Assembly: GCF_900156915.1 (NCBI RefSeq)
Contig: NZ_LT732535.1
Span: 908,267 to 972,266, forward strand
Direction of reading: 5' to 3'
DNA length: 64,000 bases
Origin: Sediminibacillus massiliensis
GTDB taxonomy: Bacteria; Bacillota; Bacilli; Bacillales; Amphibacillaceae
The translations under genes were made by a program, and so were the position numbers. The notes beneath the pieces are model-generated. The model ran no database searches, was not told the DNA's origin, and worked only from the letters and a program-made list of their open reading frames with translations. This document shows positions 25,720-38,268 of the stretch, in pieces. How positions within the stretch are numbered: position 1 is the first letter of the stretch; each line of letters starts with the position of its first letter.

Positions 25720-26580
25720 TTATTTTAAATCGGGGTCTGGCAGGTCTCCAGTATCTCTCAGAGCTGCAAGCGGCGTATCATATATATACGGAGGAGCAGG
25801 CTTAAGTTTCGGTTTCTTTCCGAACGGAACGGGGTGTTCCACATAATTAAACATGCCGCAGCCATCCATGCTCGGTCCATGAGCCCAACGCCCCGCCGCA
25901 CTTGCATTGCCGGCAGAGTAATTGAACAATGTGTAAGAAACCTCCTGTTTTTCTAAATGACGAGGAAATGTACTTGGAACAACAATATTTTCTTTTTCTT
26001 CAAGTTCAGCGATAGCAGCATACCACTGATTTTGGTGCATGGTATCCCTGGCAATCAACCAGGACAGCATGTCTTTTACTCCCCGGTCGTCGGTTTGCTC
26101 ATATAAACGGACTGCCTGCAGCCTTCCTTGTGACTCGGAATTCAAATTGGCCCGGAAGTCAGCCAACAGGTTACCGCTTGCAATAATATAATCAGCTGTC
26201 CAGCGGTTTCCGACACTGTCAGCCGGCATTGCGCCTAACCCGGATACAATTGTATGTTGTGGATTCGACCCACCCAAAATCGCAGCCACGACAGGGTTCT
26301 TCGCCGCTTCATCCAACTCCACATCCGGTGCTCCATCCAGCAAGCGAGCTATCATGGTTGCGAGCATCTCAATATGGGCCAATTCTTCTGTGCCCGTGTC
26401 CATTAGTAAGTCACGATACTTTCCATCTCCCCGTGTATTCCACCCTTGAAAAAGATATTGCATGGCAACAGAAATTTCTCCAAACTGCCCTCCTAATATT
26501 TCCTGCAGCTTTCTGGCAAACACTGGATCGGGACAATCTGGTTTCGCTCTGTACTGGAGTTCCTTGACATGATAGAACAA
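25720..26580 (-). CDS. Manganese catalase (YdbD/CotJC family)
   Basis: This dimanganese enzyme splits hydrogen peroxide. It has 286 residues from the TTG at 26580, which gives FYHVKELQY as in relatives, with an AGGAAGTGAG ribosome site; a GTG at 26589 lies inside that site. Metal-ligand regions are GGQFGEISVAMQYLFQGW (Glu), TGTEELAHIEMLATMI (Glu, His) and LIARDTMHQNQWYAAIAELEE (His, Glu). It is the long YdbD-like form rather than the short CotJC spore-coat form. It has its own terminator. Confidence 0.93.
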   Translation of the reverse strand: MFYHVKELQYRAKPDCPDPVFARKLQEILGGQFGEISVAMQYLFQGWNTRGDGKYRDLLMDTGTEELAHIEMLATMIARLLDGAPDVELDEAAKNPVVAAILGGSNPQHTIVSGLGAMPADSVGNRWTADYIIASGNLLADFRANLNSESQGRLQAVRLYEQTDDRGVKDMLSWLIARDTMHQNQWYAAIAELEEKENIVVPSTFPRHLEKQEVSYTLFNYSAGNASAAGRWAHGPSMDGCGMFNYVEHPVPFGKKPKLKPAPPYIYDTPLAALRDTGDLPDPDLK

Positions 26581-26743
26581 ATATCTCACTTCCTTTTTTT
26601 AAGTAATCATATGGGTATTTGACCCTCTTTACTTAGATATTCAATACTCGATAAAATGGTTACAGGGAAACTTCGTATTTGTAACTATAAAATTGTTTTA
26701 GTATGTATAACCTGGATAAACAAAAAAATAAAGGAGGTTCCAT

Positions 26744-27268
26744 ATGCTAACATTGGAATTTTTCGAAAGAGAAGATTTCAACTTGCTGATGAGCTGGATT
26801 GACAGTCCGGAAACAACGCTGAAATGGAGCGGACCGGCATTCGATTTCCCTCTGACCATTGAACAGCTGAATGCCTACATACGTGATGCCAACCAAGAAG
26901 GGTCCGAAGAATTTATTTATAAAGCTATCGAACAAGAAACAGGTGAAGTAGTAGGCCATATTTCCCTCGGAAAAGTTGACCGCCAACACGAAACAGGGCG
27001 AATCGGGAAAGTATTTGTGAAAGAAGGCGCACGTGGAAATGGCTATGGACGTGAAATGGTTGAATTGATGTTGAAAAAAGGATTCAACGAATTGAGTTTG
27101 AACCGTATTAGTCTCGGTGTTTTTGACTTCAACACTTCGGCCATTAAGAGCTATGAAAAAGCAGGCTTTCAGAAAGAAGGCTTGTTCAGAGAAGTGCGCA
27201 AAATGAAAGATACATACTGGAGTTCATATGAAATGAGTATATTGAAAAGAGAGTGGCTACAGCGTTGA
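26744..27268 (+). CDS. GNAT-family N-acetyltransferase (RimJ/RimL-like)
   Basis: The 174-residue acetyltransferase has the family core: FYKAIEQETGEVVGHISLG-like strand pair, IGKVFVKEGARGNGYGREMV with the acetyl-CoA loop, then RISLGVFDFNTSAIKSYEKAGFQKEG. The ending VRKMKDTYWSSYEMSIL is typical of RimJ/RimL-like members. A very good ribosome site (AAAGGAGG) precedes the ATG. GTTTTA-13 nt-GGATAA at 26695-26719 weakly resembles a SigB promoter. Substrate unknown. Confidence 0.87.
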   Translation: MLTLEFFEREDFNLLMSWIDSPETTLKWSGPAFDFPLTIEQLNAYIRDANQEGSEEFIYKAIEQETGEVVGHISLGKVDRQHETGRIGKVFVKEGARGNGYGREMVELMLKKGFNELSLNRISLGVFDFNTSAIKSYEKAGFQKEGLFREVRKMKDTYWSSYEMSILKREWLQR

Positions 27269-27269
27269 A

Positions 27270-27295
27270 GAACAGGAGGATGCTGCCTCCTGTTC
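27270..27295. terminator. Hairpin between the GNAT and DUF6884 genes
   Basis: GAACAGGAGG (27270-27279) pairs with CCTCCTGTTC (27286-27295). There is no long U tract, so termination may be partial. It lies exactly between two convergent stops. Confidence 0.55.
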
Positions 27296-27751
27296 TCAAT
27301 GAATCGGTAAATTGTCTTGAACAGCCCTTTTCAAGCGCTGTTGCATCATGCCTATGCCAGAACAGTCGAGTAATGGAAACGTTATGGTCTGTGTATCCGG
27401 AAAACTGCCAAAAACAATTGGCTTATACTTTTTACCAGTGAGGACAATCACTTCAATATATCGATCAAGCCGCTTTTCCAGGACCTGCTCTTTCAGGCGT
27501 GCAGGAGTAATTACCCCATTAGTTTTGTCCCCGAATGTCAAATCGTAGTTTGCCTCAACGATATCCTCGGGATCAAGATAGCCATATTTGGCTGAAAGTG
27601 TTACCCAACGATCTCCAAATTGTTTAGCATAGTTCTCACAGAGTCGATGAAACGTGCCAATGTATGCCCGCTTTGCTGCAACGGGTCCCGCATGCTCATA
27701 CTTATCCCAAATTTTCTTCTTTCCACAAGGAATAATAAATAACTGGCTCAT
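27296..27751 (-). CDS. DUF6884-like protein (151 aa)
   Basis: The protein begins SQLFIIPCGKKKIWDK and contains YIGTFHRLCENYAKQF, VTLSAKYGYLDPEDIV, YDLTF and IVLTGKKYKPIV. This pattern (CGKKK near the N-terminus, a SAKYG(L/Y)L motif, then a G-x-x-Y segment) is that of DUF6884, which is related in fold to YaaA/TGT-like nucleotide proteins and occurs in phages and bacterial chromosomes. The ATG at 27751 is set by GGAGGGTGG; a GTG 9 nt before it overlaps that site. Function unknown. Confidence 0.7.
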   Translation of the reverse strand: MSQLFIIPCGKKKIWDKYEHAGPVAAKRAYIGTFHRLCENYAKQFGDRWVTLSAKYGYLDPEDIVEANYDLTFGDKTNGVITPARLKEQVLEKRLDRYIEVIVLTGKKYKPIVFGSFPDTQTITFPLLDCSGIGMMQQRLKRAVQDNLPIH

Positions 27752-27777
27752 AAAAACCACCCTCCGCCGATTTGATT

Positions 27778-27816
27778 AAAAACAAAAAGAGAGGCAACCC
27801 ATCGGGTTGCCTCTCT
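27778..27816 (-). terminator. Terminator of the cold-shock gene
   Basis: AGAGAGGCAACCC (27788-27800) pairs with GGGTTGCCTCTCT (27804-27816). On the minus strand TTTTTGTTTTT follows. Confidence 0.93.
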
Positions 27817-27832
27817 CTATCATAAAGCTAGC

Positions 27833-28033
27833 TTACGCTTTAACAACGTTAGCTGCTTGTGGTCCACGGTTTCCTTCTTCAACGTCGAAAGTTACTTCTT
27901 GACCTTCTTCAAGAGTCTTGAAACCTTCTTCTTGGATTGCAGAGAAATGAACAAATACATCGTCTTGTCCTTCTACTTCGATAAAACCGAAACCTTTGTC
28001 TGCGTTAAACCATTTTACTTTTCCTTGAGCCAT
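27833..28033 (-). CDS. Cold-shock protein (CspA/CspB family)
   Basis: This 66-residue OB-fold protein binds single-stranded RNA and DNA. RNP1 is KGFGFIEV and RNP2 is VFVHFS, with the usual aromatic face residues. The start at 28033 follows AGGAGGAAAAG. The codon choice and strong ribosome site suggest high expression. The leader is probably long, as the next gene start is 770 nt away, and a hairpin (28049-28067) ends 2-3 nt before the ribosome site. Confidence 0.96.
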   Translation of the reverse strand: MAQGKVKWFNADKGFGFIEVEGQDDVFVHFSAIQEEGFKTLEEGQEVTFDVEEGNRGPQAANVVKA

Positions 28034-28048
28034 GAAACTTTTCCTCCT

Positions 28049-28067
28049 TGTGTGGATTTTCCACACA
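28049..28067 (-). promoter_or_regulatory. Leader hairpin next to the csp ribosome binding site
   Basis: TGTGTGGA and TCCACACA form an 8-bp hairpin with a 3-nt loop, ending just before AGGAGG. It could modulate translation or protect the message. Long structured leaders are known for csp genes. Confidence 0.45.
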
Positions 28068-28552
28068 CATGTATTACTATTCTTGCTCTTACCTCTACAA
28101 AACGTTGATGTTTCAATTACTTGAAGTGGTCACGAACAAAATAGCTATTATTATAATAACAAATACCGAAAACATTTCCAAGTCTTTTACCCATCTTTTA
28201 CAAGAAAATTTGAGAAACACTTAAAATACGATTAACTCAGCTTGGAAAAAGGTCAGCAATAAGTATGAATGAAGTGCTGCTTTCTTATCGGTCGTTTCAT
28301 ATACACTTCTTTTTAAAAAAAGTTACATAAATTCAAGTCCAGAATTCCCTCCTGGCCATTCAACCTGGCCTCTCCTTATCCATAAAAACTTTGAGCCGGA
28401 TGCTCCAGTCGTTCCTGATTCCAAGGTTTATCCCATCAATCTTGTCCGCATAAGGTTACAAGCCCTTTCATTTCTTTTTGAGATCGAGTAAAACAAGGGG
28501 GTATGATCTGGTCAAAACTTTTTTTTAAGCGGTTTCCCTTACACCACACCAC

Positions 28553-28566
28553 TGTAAGCGCTTACT
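28553..28566 (+). promoter_or_regulatory. Candidate CcpA cre site upstream of ilvE
   Basis: TGTAAGCGCTTACT matches the cre consensus (TGWNANCGNTNWCA) at all fixed positions but the last. It is centred about 55 nt before the -35 box. In B. subtilis CcpA activates ilv-leu from an upstream cre, so the position is meaningful. Confidence 0.65.
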
Positions 28567-28584
28567 AGTTTTCTGACTTGTCAT

Positions 28585-28599
28585 AAATATCAGAAAACT
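28585..28599 (+). promoter_or_regulatory. Candidate CodY box upstream of ilvE
   Basis: The 15-mer AAATATCAGAAAACT matches the CodY motif AATTTTCWGAAAATT at 12 positions and lies 13 nt before the -35 box. CodY represses ilv-leu in relatives when GTP and branched-chain amino acids are plentiful. Confidence 0.55.
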
Positions 28600-28612
28600 T
28601 TTACAAAACCTG

Positions 28613-28641
28613 TTGACCTTCGTATTAAATGGTTGTATTAT
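28613..28641 (+). promoter_or_regulatory. SigA promoter of the ilvE-ilv-leu operon
   Basis: TTGACC (28613-28618), 17-nt spacer, TATTAT (28636-28641). The transcript would have a leader of about 155 nt before ilvE. The rest of the 28068-28804 gap shows no gene on either strand. Confidence 0.75.
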
Positions 28642-28804
28642 TGTCGTCAATCCAAGCATTTACGGAATAAAATCTTACAAACAAAATTTCTCGAATCGTG
28701 GATTATCGGGCCTCAAACCATATCTATAATATGGCCCATACTTTTTATATGAATTCTTCATAAACTGACATACTTAACTTTTAAAAGAGAGGAGTGGTTG
28801 AAAA

Positions 28805-29713
28805 ATGAGCAATCAATGGATATTCCTAAATGACGGATTCGTCAAAAAAGAAGATGCTGTTGTCTCCGTTTATGATCATGGCTTTTTATATGGAGACGGA
28901 GTCTTTGAAGGAATTCGCGTTTATGGCGGGAACGTTTTTAAATTGGAAGAACATTTAAAACGGCTTTACGAATCAGCCCAGTCCATCATGCTGCAAATGC
29001 CGCACACTAAGGAGGATCTTTCCCGAATTATTGTGGAAACAATCAGGAAAAACCAGTTGGAAAACGCCTATATCCGGGTTGTCGTTTCCAGAGGCGCAGG
29101 AAATTTAGGTCTGGATCCCAGGCATTGCTCTCAACCACGATTAGTCGTTATCGCAGAAGCTCTGGCTCTCTTCCCTAAAGAACTATATGAACGCGGACTA
29201 AAAGTCGGATGTGTAGCAAGCCGCCGTAACCGTCCGGACGTTCTCAGCCCACAAATAAAATCATTGAATTATTTGAACAATATTTTAGTTAAACTAGAGG
29301 CTACCCAAGCGGGTGTAGACGAAGCACTGATGCTCAATGATCAAGGGTATGTAACGGAAGGATCAGCAGATAATGTATTTATTGTAAAGAATGGAATCAT
29401 CTATACCCCCCCTGTTTATCTGGGAGCCTTAGAAGGCATCACAAGAAATGCCATCATTGATTTAGCCAGACAAAACAATTATGAAATCAAAGAAGTTCCA
29501 TTCACCAGACATGATGTTTATGTCGCCGATGAAGTTTTTCTTACAGGAACAGCAGTCGAAGTAATTGCCGTTGCCGAAGTAGATGGCCGTAAGATTCAGG
29601 ATGGCAAACCTGGAAAGGTAACAAACCATTTACTTCAGGAGTTCAGAAAGATCGTCACTGAAGATGGGGTCGATTGTTACCCCGGCACCACAACTAAGGC
29701 AGTGGTAAGCTAG
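28805..29713 (+). CDS. ilvE: Branched-chain amino acid aminotransferase
   Basis: This PLP-dependent class IV transaminase carries out the last step in Leu, Ile and Val synthesis. It has 302 residues. Family marks are YDHGFLYGDGVFEGIRVYGG, the PLP lysine in IKSLNYLNN (Lys152), and EGSADNVFIVKNGIIYTPP. LTGTAVEVIAVAEVDGR provides the phosphate-binding end. The ATG follows AGAGGAGTGG. It is the first gene of the operon and lies before the T-box, so it is not subject to that control, unlike ilvB onward. Confidence 0.95.
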   Translation: MSNQWIFLNDGFVKKEDAVVSVYDHGFLYGDGVFEGIRVYGGNVFKLEEHLKRLYESAQSIMLQMPHTKEDLSRIIVETIRKNQLENAYIRVVVSRGAGNLGLDPRHCSQPRLVVIAEALALFPKELYERGLKVGCVASRRNRPDVLSPQIKSLNYLNNILVKLEATQAGVDEALMLNDQGYVTEGSADNVFIVKNGIIYTPPVYLGALEGITRNAIIDLARQNNYEIKEVPFTRHDVYVADEVFLTGTAVEVIAVAEVDGRKIQDGKPGKVTNHLLQEFRKIVTEDGVDCYPGTTTKAVVS

Positions 29714-29739
29714 ATTATCAAAAAACTATATAAGAATAA

Positions 29740-30051
29740 AACGATGACGGGAACAAAGGAATAAGATAGCTGTACTCACAGAGAGCCGGGGTTGCTGGAA
29801 GCCCGGAAGTACACCTTATTCCGACATCGTCCCAGAGTGTTATGCCGAACGGATTGGAGCCCACTAGGCATAACCAGGTGAAATAAACCACCTGTTACCA
29901 AAAGGAGCATTCAAGCATTTGGCTGTTGCTCCATGAGGCAGTATCCGTGAGGATACTGCAAATCAGGGTGGTACCGTGAAAAGCAAAGACCTTTTCTCCC
30001 CGATATTCTGCATTTGCTGCAGTTTATTTGAGGAAGAATGAGGTCTTTTTT
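29740..30051 (+). ncRNA. T-box leader (leucine type) with antiterminator and terminator
   Basis: The region holds the parts of a T-box in order. Stem I runs from about 29740 to 29830, with AGAGAGCCGGGGTTG in its distal part. The T-box sequence AGGGTGGTACCGTG is at 29965-29978. A terminator follows, AAAGACCT (29985-29992) with AGGTCTTTTTT (30041-30051). In the specifier region between AGTACA and TTCC the triplets CTT (29815-29817) and TTA (29816-29818) both read leucine. Uncharged tRNA-Leu should permit readthrough into ilvBHC-leuABCD. I see no promoter between ilvE and the T-box. Confidence 0.93.
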
Positions 30052-30123
30052 CATGTTGAATTATAAAGTTTTATCTATAATTATCAAAATATTCAAATGA
30101 CTCTTATTAGGAGGGATTACAAA

Positions 30124-31845
30124 GTGAAGGTAAAAACCATGCCGGAAATCAAAACCGGAACAGAACCCAAGACAGGAGCAGATCTTTTAGTCGAATCGCT
30201 GATCAGTGAAAAGGTTGAAACAATATTCGGTTACCCAGGTGGTGCTGTTTTACCTATTTATGATGCGATCTATAAAGCGAAAGATTCCTTTACACATATT
30301 CTTACCCGGCATGAACAGGGGGCCATCCATGCAGCGGAAGGCTATGCACGGGTTTCCGGAAAACCAGGAGTAGTGATTGCCACTTCCGGGCCTGGGGCCA
30401 CAAACCTCGTTACCGGGATAGCGGATGCGATGATCGATTCTCTTCCGCTAGTTGTCTTCACCGGGCAAGTTGCAAGAGGAGTAATCGGTACAGATGCATT
30501 CCAGGAAGCAGACGTTATGGGAATCACTACTCCAATTACAAAACACAATTACCAGGTTCAGGATATAGCTGATCTGCCACGAATCGTAAAAGAAGCATTC
30601 CATATTGCTTCCACAGGCAGACCAGGTCCTGTAGTAGTAGATATTCCTAAAGACATTTCAGCAAATCCCTGCGGAGACAATTATGATACGGATTTTCACC
30701 TTCCAGGCTATCAGCCTACGGTGAAACCGAACCCACTTCAAATAAAAAAGCTGGCCGATGCACTTGGAAAATCGAAAAAGCCGGTTATCCTCGCAGGTGC
30801 TGGAGTCTTGTTCGGGAATGCCTCTGAAGAGTTAAAAAGATTTGCCGAGACACACGATCTTGCAGTTGCCACCACTCTTCTAGGGCTTGGAGGCTTTCCG
30901 GGAAATCACAGTTTGTCATTAGGAATGGCTGGCATGCATGGAACATATGCTGCCAACATGGCTTTGTATGAGTGTGACTTGCTCATCAATATAGGTGCCC
31001 GGTTTGATGACCGATTGACCGGAAATCTTGATCATTTCGCTCCATCGGCAACTGTTGCTCATATCGATATCGACCCTGCGGAAATAGGGAAAAATGTGGC
31101 AACACATATTCCGGTTGTGTCTGATTCAAAAGCAGCATTGGAAGCATTGAACAGTCAGCACTGTGAGTCGCCTGATAACAATGAATGGCAAGAATTGCTG
31201 GCATCCAGAAAAGTCGAGTTTCCTTTATGGTACAACAATCCGGATAAGGAAATGGTACCTCAATGGTTAATCGAATCTTTGCATAATGCAACGGATGGCG
31301 ATGCAATTATTACCACAGATGTTGGACAGCATCAAATGTGGGCAGCCCAATATTATGCTTTTGACAAACCTAATAAATGGGTCACTTCGGGTGGTTTAGG
31401 AACGATGGGCTTCGGCTTCCCGGCCGCCATTGGCGCCCAGCTTGCAAAACCTGGCGAACAAGTTGTTGCTGTTGTCGGTGATGGAGGTTTCCAAATGACA
31501 TTGCAGGAATTATCCGTTCTACAGGAGCGCGGGCTTCCGGTCAAAGTGGTCATCGTCAATAACGCAGCACTCGGCATGGTTCGTCAATGGCAGGAAACCT
31601 TCTATCAAGAACGATATTCCGAATCGCTTCTCCATGTACAGCCTGATTTTGTAAAGCTTGCTGAAAGCTATAGTATCCGTGGTTATAAAGTGGAAACGCA
31701 AAAAGAATTGATTGATCTCTTGCCGGAAGTTTTTGCTTACGATGGTCCTGTGTTGATGGACTGCCGGGTACTTCAACAGGAAAACGTATATCCGATGATA
31801 GCTCCTGGTAAAGGAATTCAAGAAATGATTGGGGTGAAACCATGA
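30124..31845 (+). CDS. ilvB: Acetolactate synthase large subunit
   Basis: This thiamine diphosphate enzyme condenses pyruvate with pyruvate or 2-oxobutyrate. It has 573 residues from the GTG at 30124, which is 9 nt after AGGAGG; an in-frame ATG at 30097 lies before that site. The catalytic Glu is in [17 protein letters not shown]. The ThDP-Mg motif runs from [12 protein letters not shown] to VIVNN. It overlaps ilvH by 4 nt. Confidence 0.96.
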   Translation: MKVKTMPEIKTGTEPKTGADLLVESLISEKVETIFGYPGGAVLPIYDAIYKAKDSFTHILTRHEQGAIHAAEGYARVSGKPGVVIATSGPGATNLVTGIADAMIDSLPLVVFTGQVARGVIGTDAFQEADVMGITTPITKHNYQVQDIADLPRIVKEAFHIASTGRPGPVVVDIPKDISANPCGDNYDTDFHLPGYQPTVKPNPLQIKKLADALGKSKKPVILAGAGVLFGNASEELKRFAETHDLAVATTLLGLGGFPGNHSLSLGMAGMHGTYAANMALYECDLLINIGARFDDRLTGNLDHFAPSATVAHIDIDPAEIGKNVATHIPVVSDSKAALEALNSQHCESPDNNEWQELLASRKVEFPLWYNNPDKEMVPQWLIESLHNATDGDAIITTDVGQHQMWAAQYYAFDKPNKWVTSGGLGTMGFGFPAAIGAQLAKPGEQVVAVVGDGGFQMTLQELSVLQERGLPVKVVIVNNAALGMVRQWQETFYQERYSESLLHVQPDFVKLAESYSIRGYKVETQKELIDLLPEVFAYDGPVLMDCRVLQQENVYPMIAPGKGIQEMIGVKP

Positions 31846-32363
31846 GACGAATTATAACTGCTACCGTTCAAAACCGAAGCGGTGTTTTAAACCGGGTCAC
31901 CGGATTAATGCAGAAAAGACAATTCAACATTGAAAGCATTTCAGTCGGCCGGACAGAAACAGAAGGCATCTCCAAGATGACATTCGTTGTCGAAGTACAG
32001 GATAATCAAAAACTTGAACAGCTGACAAAACAACTGAACAAGCAAATCGATGTTCTCAAGGTTTCCGATATTACGGACAAAGCGATTGTAGCCAGAGAAC
32101 TTGCATTGATTAAGGTAGTCTCAAGTGGTCAATTGAGAAATGAACTTCAAGGGATCATTGAACCGTTCCGGGCTTCCATCATCGATGTCAGCAAAGACAG
32201 CCTTTCCGTTCAAGTTACCGGTAAACCGGAGAAAATCGAAGCACTTATCGAACTGCTAAGACCCTATGGCATCAAAGAATTGGCCCGCACCGGAATGACT
32301 GCTTTCCTTCGAGGCCACCAACCGCAAGTTACAGAACTTAACTCTTATTCACTACTTAAATAA
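31842..32363 (+). CDS. ilvH: Acetolactate synthase small regulatory subunit
   Basis: The 173-residue regulatory subunit has an N-terminal ACT domain ([20 protein letters not shown], the valine-binding turn) and a C-terminal domain ([34 protein letters not shown]). It binds the IlvB catalytic subunit and gives feedback inhibition. The start overlaps ilvB by ATGA. Confidence 0.95.
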   Translation: MRRIITATVQNRSGVLNRVTGLMQKRQFNIESISVGRTETEGISKMTFVVEVQDNQKLEQLTKQLNKQIDVLKVSDITDKAIVARELALIKVVSSGQLRNELQGIIEPFRASIIDVSKDSLSVQVTGKPEKIEALIELLRPYGIKELARTGMTAFLRGHQPQVTELNSYSLLK

Positions 32364-32411
32364 GAAACAGAACCTGTATTTTATTCTATTAAAATAAATA
32401 ACAAAATTTGA

Positions 32412-34992
<2,581 letters not shown>

Positions 34993-35031
34993 TGCGTTGA
35001 GGCCCATTATCATAATAGAAGGAGGCTTACC

Positions 35032-36138
35032 ATGAATAAACAAATAGTACTTCTGCCTGGTGATGGAATTGGTACTGAAGTAATCAAATCTGCCCAGGAA
35101 GTCCTGATAGCAGTGGCTGAAGAGTTCGGTCATCAATTCTCTTTTGAAACACATGACATCGGCGGTTCTGCAGTTGACAAACACGGTACTCCTCTACCAG
35201 AGGCAACAGTGGAAGCTTGTAAGCAAGCAGATGCCGTCCTATTGGGAGCTGTAGGGGGTCCCAAGTGGGATGAACTTCCCTCCCATCTCCGACCCGAGAG
35301 AGGTTTGCTCGGCATCAGGAAGGCTCTCAACCTATTTGCCAACCTTCGTCCTGTAAAAGGATTTCCGAAGCTTCTGCATGCCTCCCCTCTTAAAGAAGAA
35401 GTAGTAAAAGGGAGCGATTTGTTAATCGTAAGAGAATTGATCGGAGGTCTTTATTTCGGCCAACCCAGTGAGCGGCGAGATAACGGTGAAACAGTAGTTG
35501 ACACTTTATCCTATACAAAAAAAGAAATTGAGCAGGTGGTCGACAAAGCATTTCAAAGTGCCCAACTGCGAAGAAAACAGTTAACTTCTGTAGATAAAGC
35601 CAATGTTCTGGAATCAAGTAAATTGTGGCGGGAAGTAGTTGAAGAAAAGAAAACCGCTTATCCGGACGTTAGTGTTGAGCATCTTTTAGTCGATGCTGCT
35701 GCCATGAAACTTATTACAAATCCAGGTCAATTCGATGTAATTGTTACCGAAAACATGTTCGGGGACATTTTAAGTGATGAAGCTTCCGTTTTGACTGGTT
35801 CACTGGGCATGCTTCCATCAGCGAGCTTGCGGGAAGACGGTGTCGGTTTGTATGAGCCAGTCCATGGCTCCGCCCCCGATATAGCCGGTAAAGGAGTAGC
35901 AAACCCATTAGCTATGATATTGTCCTCTGCACTGATGTTGCGACACTCTTTCCATTTGGAAAATGAAGCGGAATTGATTGAATCTGCCGTCCAGTCGATT
36001 TTAAATGAAGGGTACTATACAGCCGACTTACAGGTTAAAGACGGACAGCAAGTAGGAACGAAAGAGATGACCCGCTTGATTGTAGAGTTGATCAAATCTC
36101 AGAATACCACAAAAAGTATTCAAAACTGCTATGCATAA
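35032..36138 (+). CDS. leuB: 3-isopropylmalate dehydrogenase
   Basis: This NAD-dependent decarboxylating dehydrogenase has 368 residues. Marks are LLPGDGIGTEV at the N-terminus, ELIGGLYFG, VIVTENMFGDILSDEAS for the metal site, and EPVHGSAPDIAGKGVANPLAMI for the NAD site. A GAAGGAGG ribosome site precedes the ATG. A short G/C-rich hairpin lies between it and leuC (about 36160-36183). Confidence 0.96.
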   Translation: MNKQIVLLPGDGIGTEVIKSAQEVLIAVAEEFGHQFSFETHDIGGSAVDKHGTPLPEATVEACKQADAVLLGAVGGPKWDELPSHLRPERGLLGIRKALNLFANLRPVKGFPKLLHASPLKEEVVKGSDLLIVRELIGGLYFGQPSERRDNGETVVDTLSYTKKEIEQVVDKAFQSAQLRRKQLTSVDKANVLESSKLWREVVEEKKTAYPDVSVEHLLVDAAAMKLITNPGQFDVIVTENMFGDILSDEASVLTGSLGMLPSASLREDGVGLYEPVHGSAPDIAGKGVANPLAMILSSALMLRHSFHLENEAELIESAVQSILNEGYYTADLQVKDGQQVGTKEMTRLIVELIKSQNTTKSIQNCYA

Positions 36139-36207
36139 TGGAAAATTCAGGACCTTGACGGAGGGGGACTGCTGTCTCCCCCATCCCCCCAATAGTAAGG
36201 AGTTGAA

Positions 36208-37635
36208 ATGATGATGGGCAAGCCAAAAACGATAATTGAAAAGATTTGGGACCGACACGTCGTCCACCAGGAAGATGGAAAACCAGATTTACTTTATATT
36301 GATTTACATCTAGTACATGAAGTTACTTCCCCACAGGCATTTGAAGGATTGAGAATGAACAATCGTCCTGTACGCCGGCCGGAACGCACTTTCGCCACAA
36401 TGGATCATAATGTTCCGACCAAACACCGAAACGTCATCAAAGATGCCGTATCGAAGAAACAAATGGAAACACTGAAGCAGAATTGCGCTGAATTCGGTGT
36501 CTCTTTGGCGGATATCGACCATCCTGATCAGGGAATTGTCCATGTGATTGGACCGGAGTTAGGACTTACTCAGCCTGGAAAGACAATTGTTTGTGGTGAC
36601 AGTCACACTTCTACACATGGAGCATTCGGTGCACTGGCATTCGGCATAGGCACTAGTGAAGTCGAACACGTACTGGCCACCCAGACACTTTGGCAGTCAA
36701 AACCAAAAACACTAAACGTCAAAATCAATGGCAAACTCGGGAAAGGAGTTACTTCAAAAGATTTGATTTTGGCGATCATCGCCAAATTCGGCGTTCGTTT
36801 TGGAACAGGCTATGTCATCGAGTACACCGGTGAAGCAATTCAAGATCTTACCATGGAGGAAAGAATGACCGTATGCAACATGTCCATTGAGGCAGGTGCC
36901 CGTGCCGGGTTAATCAGTCCGGATGACACGACGGTTGAGTATCTAAGAGGAAAACGGCATGTTCCCAAGGATGATGCCTTCGAGACAGCTGCAGCAGAGT
37001 GGAAATCATTGGCTACAGACGATGGAGCTGTCTATGATTCGACTGTCGAGATCGATGCAGAAGAAATTGAACCACAAGTATCGTGGGGAACGAATCCTGG
37101 AATGTGTATCCCGGTAAGCGCGTCAGTACCTGATCCGGAATCCGCTGCTTCTGAAAGCAAGAAAGAAGAAATCAACCGTGCCTTGGAATATATGGGATTG
37201 AAACCGGGACAGCCAATTTCATCTGTCGCAATCGAACATGTTTTTATAGGTTCTTGTACCAATTCACGGCTAAGCGACCTGCGAAGAGCAGCCGAAGTGA
37301 TCAGAGGAAAAAAGGTACATCGAAATGTTCAGGCAATCGTCGTACCCGGTTCGTACAGTGTAAAAAAGGCTGCTGAAGCAGAAGGATTGGATACTATTTT
37401 CACCCAGGCCGGCTTCGAATGGCGGCAAGCCGGGTGCAGCATGTGTCTCGCAATGAATGATGACATTGTCCCTCCTGGTGAACGATGTGCTTCCACATCC
37501 AACCGCAACTTCGAAGGAAGACAAGGAAATGGATCGAGAACACATTTAGTCAGTCCTGAAATGGCTGCAGCTGCAGCGATCGAAGGCCATTTTGTAGACG
37601 TCAGGAAATTTACAGAAGCAACACTTAATTCTTAG
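36208..37635 (+). CDS. leuC: 3-isopropylmalate dehydratase large subunit
   Basis: LeuC is the aconitase-family large subunit, 475 residues. Cluster-binding cysteines lie in [16 protein letters not shown] and [42 protein letters not shown] is the family signature, seen here in full. Three consecutive in-frame ATG-like codons occur at the start; the first (36208) is five nt after AAGGAG. It forms a complex with LeuD. Confidence 0.96.
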   Translation: MMMGKPKTIIEKIWDRHVVHQEDGKPDLLYIDLHLVHEVTSPQAFEGLRMNNRPVRRPERTFATMDHNVPTKHRNVIKDAVSKKQMETLKQNCAEFGVSLADIDHPDQGIVHVIGPELGLTQPGKTIVCGDSHTSTHGAFGALAFGIGTSEVEHVLATQTLWQSKPKTLNVKINGKLGKGVTSKDLILAIIAKFGVRFGTGYVIEYTGEAIQDLTMEERMTVCNMSIEAGARAGLISPDDTTVEYLRGKRHVPKDDAFETAAAEWKSLATDDGAVYDSTVEIDAEEIEPQVSWGTNPGMCIPVSASVPDPESAASESKKEEINRALEYMGLKPGQPISSVAIEHVFIGSCTNSRLSDLRRAAEVIRGKKVHRNVQAIVVPGSYSVKKAAEAEGLDTIFTQAGFEWRQAGCSMCLAMNDDIVPPGERCASTSNRNFEGRQGNGSRTHLVSPEMAAAAAIEGHFVDVRKFTEATLNS

Positions 37636-37646
37636 GAGGGGTCATA

Positions 37647-38231
37647 GTGGAACCGATCAGGAAACATGAAGGATTAGTCTACCCATTGAACAGAGCCAAT
37701 ATCGATACGGATCAGATAATCCCTAAACAATTTTTGAAAAGAATTGAGCGGCAGGGGTTCGGCCAATTTTTGTTTTACAATTGGCGCTTTAATGACGATG
37801 GATCACGAAAAAAAGACTTCTCCCTTAATGAAACTAAATATGATGGGGCATCGATTCTTGTTGCAGGTGAAAATTTCGGATGTGGTTCATCAAGAGAACA
37901 CGCTCCATGGGCACTGCAGGATTATGGGTTCAAGGTTATCATCGCACCAAGTTTTGCCGACATTTTTTATAACAATTGCACCAAAAACGGAATCCTGCCA
38001 ATTCAATTAAGCGAAGAACATACAAGCATAATCATTGAACGTGCGGAAAAGAAACAATACACGCTCACTGTGGATCTTGAGCAACAAAGAGTTAAGGACA
38101 ATGGAGGTTTCGATGTCCCCTTTAATCTACCCGGATATCAAAGGGAAATGCTTCTAAATGGTTGGGATGAAATCGCAGTCACTTTGACAAATGAAGATAA
38201 AATAGCCGCTTTCGAAGCCGAAAGAAAATAA
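37647..38231 (+). CDS. leuD: 3-isopropylmalate dehydratase small subunit
   Basis: LeuD is 194 residues, the swivelling domain of the isomerase. It shows LNRANIDTDQIIPKQFLK and the substrate loop GENFGCGSSREHAPWAL. AGGAGGGG precedes the GTG start. It is the last gene of the operon, followed at once by a strong terminator. Confidence 0.96.
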   Translation: MEPIRKHEGLVYPLNRANIDTDQIIPKQFLKRIERQGFGQFLFYNWRFNDDGSRKKDFSLNETKYDGASILVAGENFGCGSSREHAPWALQDYGFKVIIAPSFADIFYNNCTKNGILPIQLSEEHTSIIIERAEKKQYTLTVDLEQQRVKDNGGFDVPFNLPGYQREMLLNGWDEIAVTLTNEDKIAAFEAERK

Positions 38232-38234
38232 GCC

Positions 38235-38268
38235 AAATTCATCAGGTATAACCCTGATGAATTTTTTT
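38235..38268 (+). terminator. Terminator of the ilv-leu operon
   Basis: AAATTCATCAGG (38235-38246) pairs with CCTGATGAATTT (38253-38264), followed by TTTTA. Confidence 0.93.
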
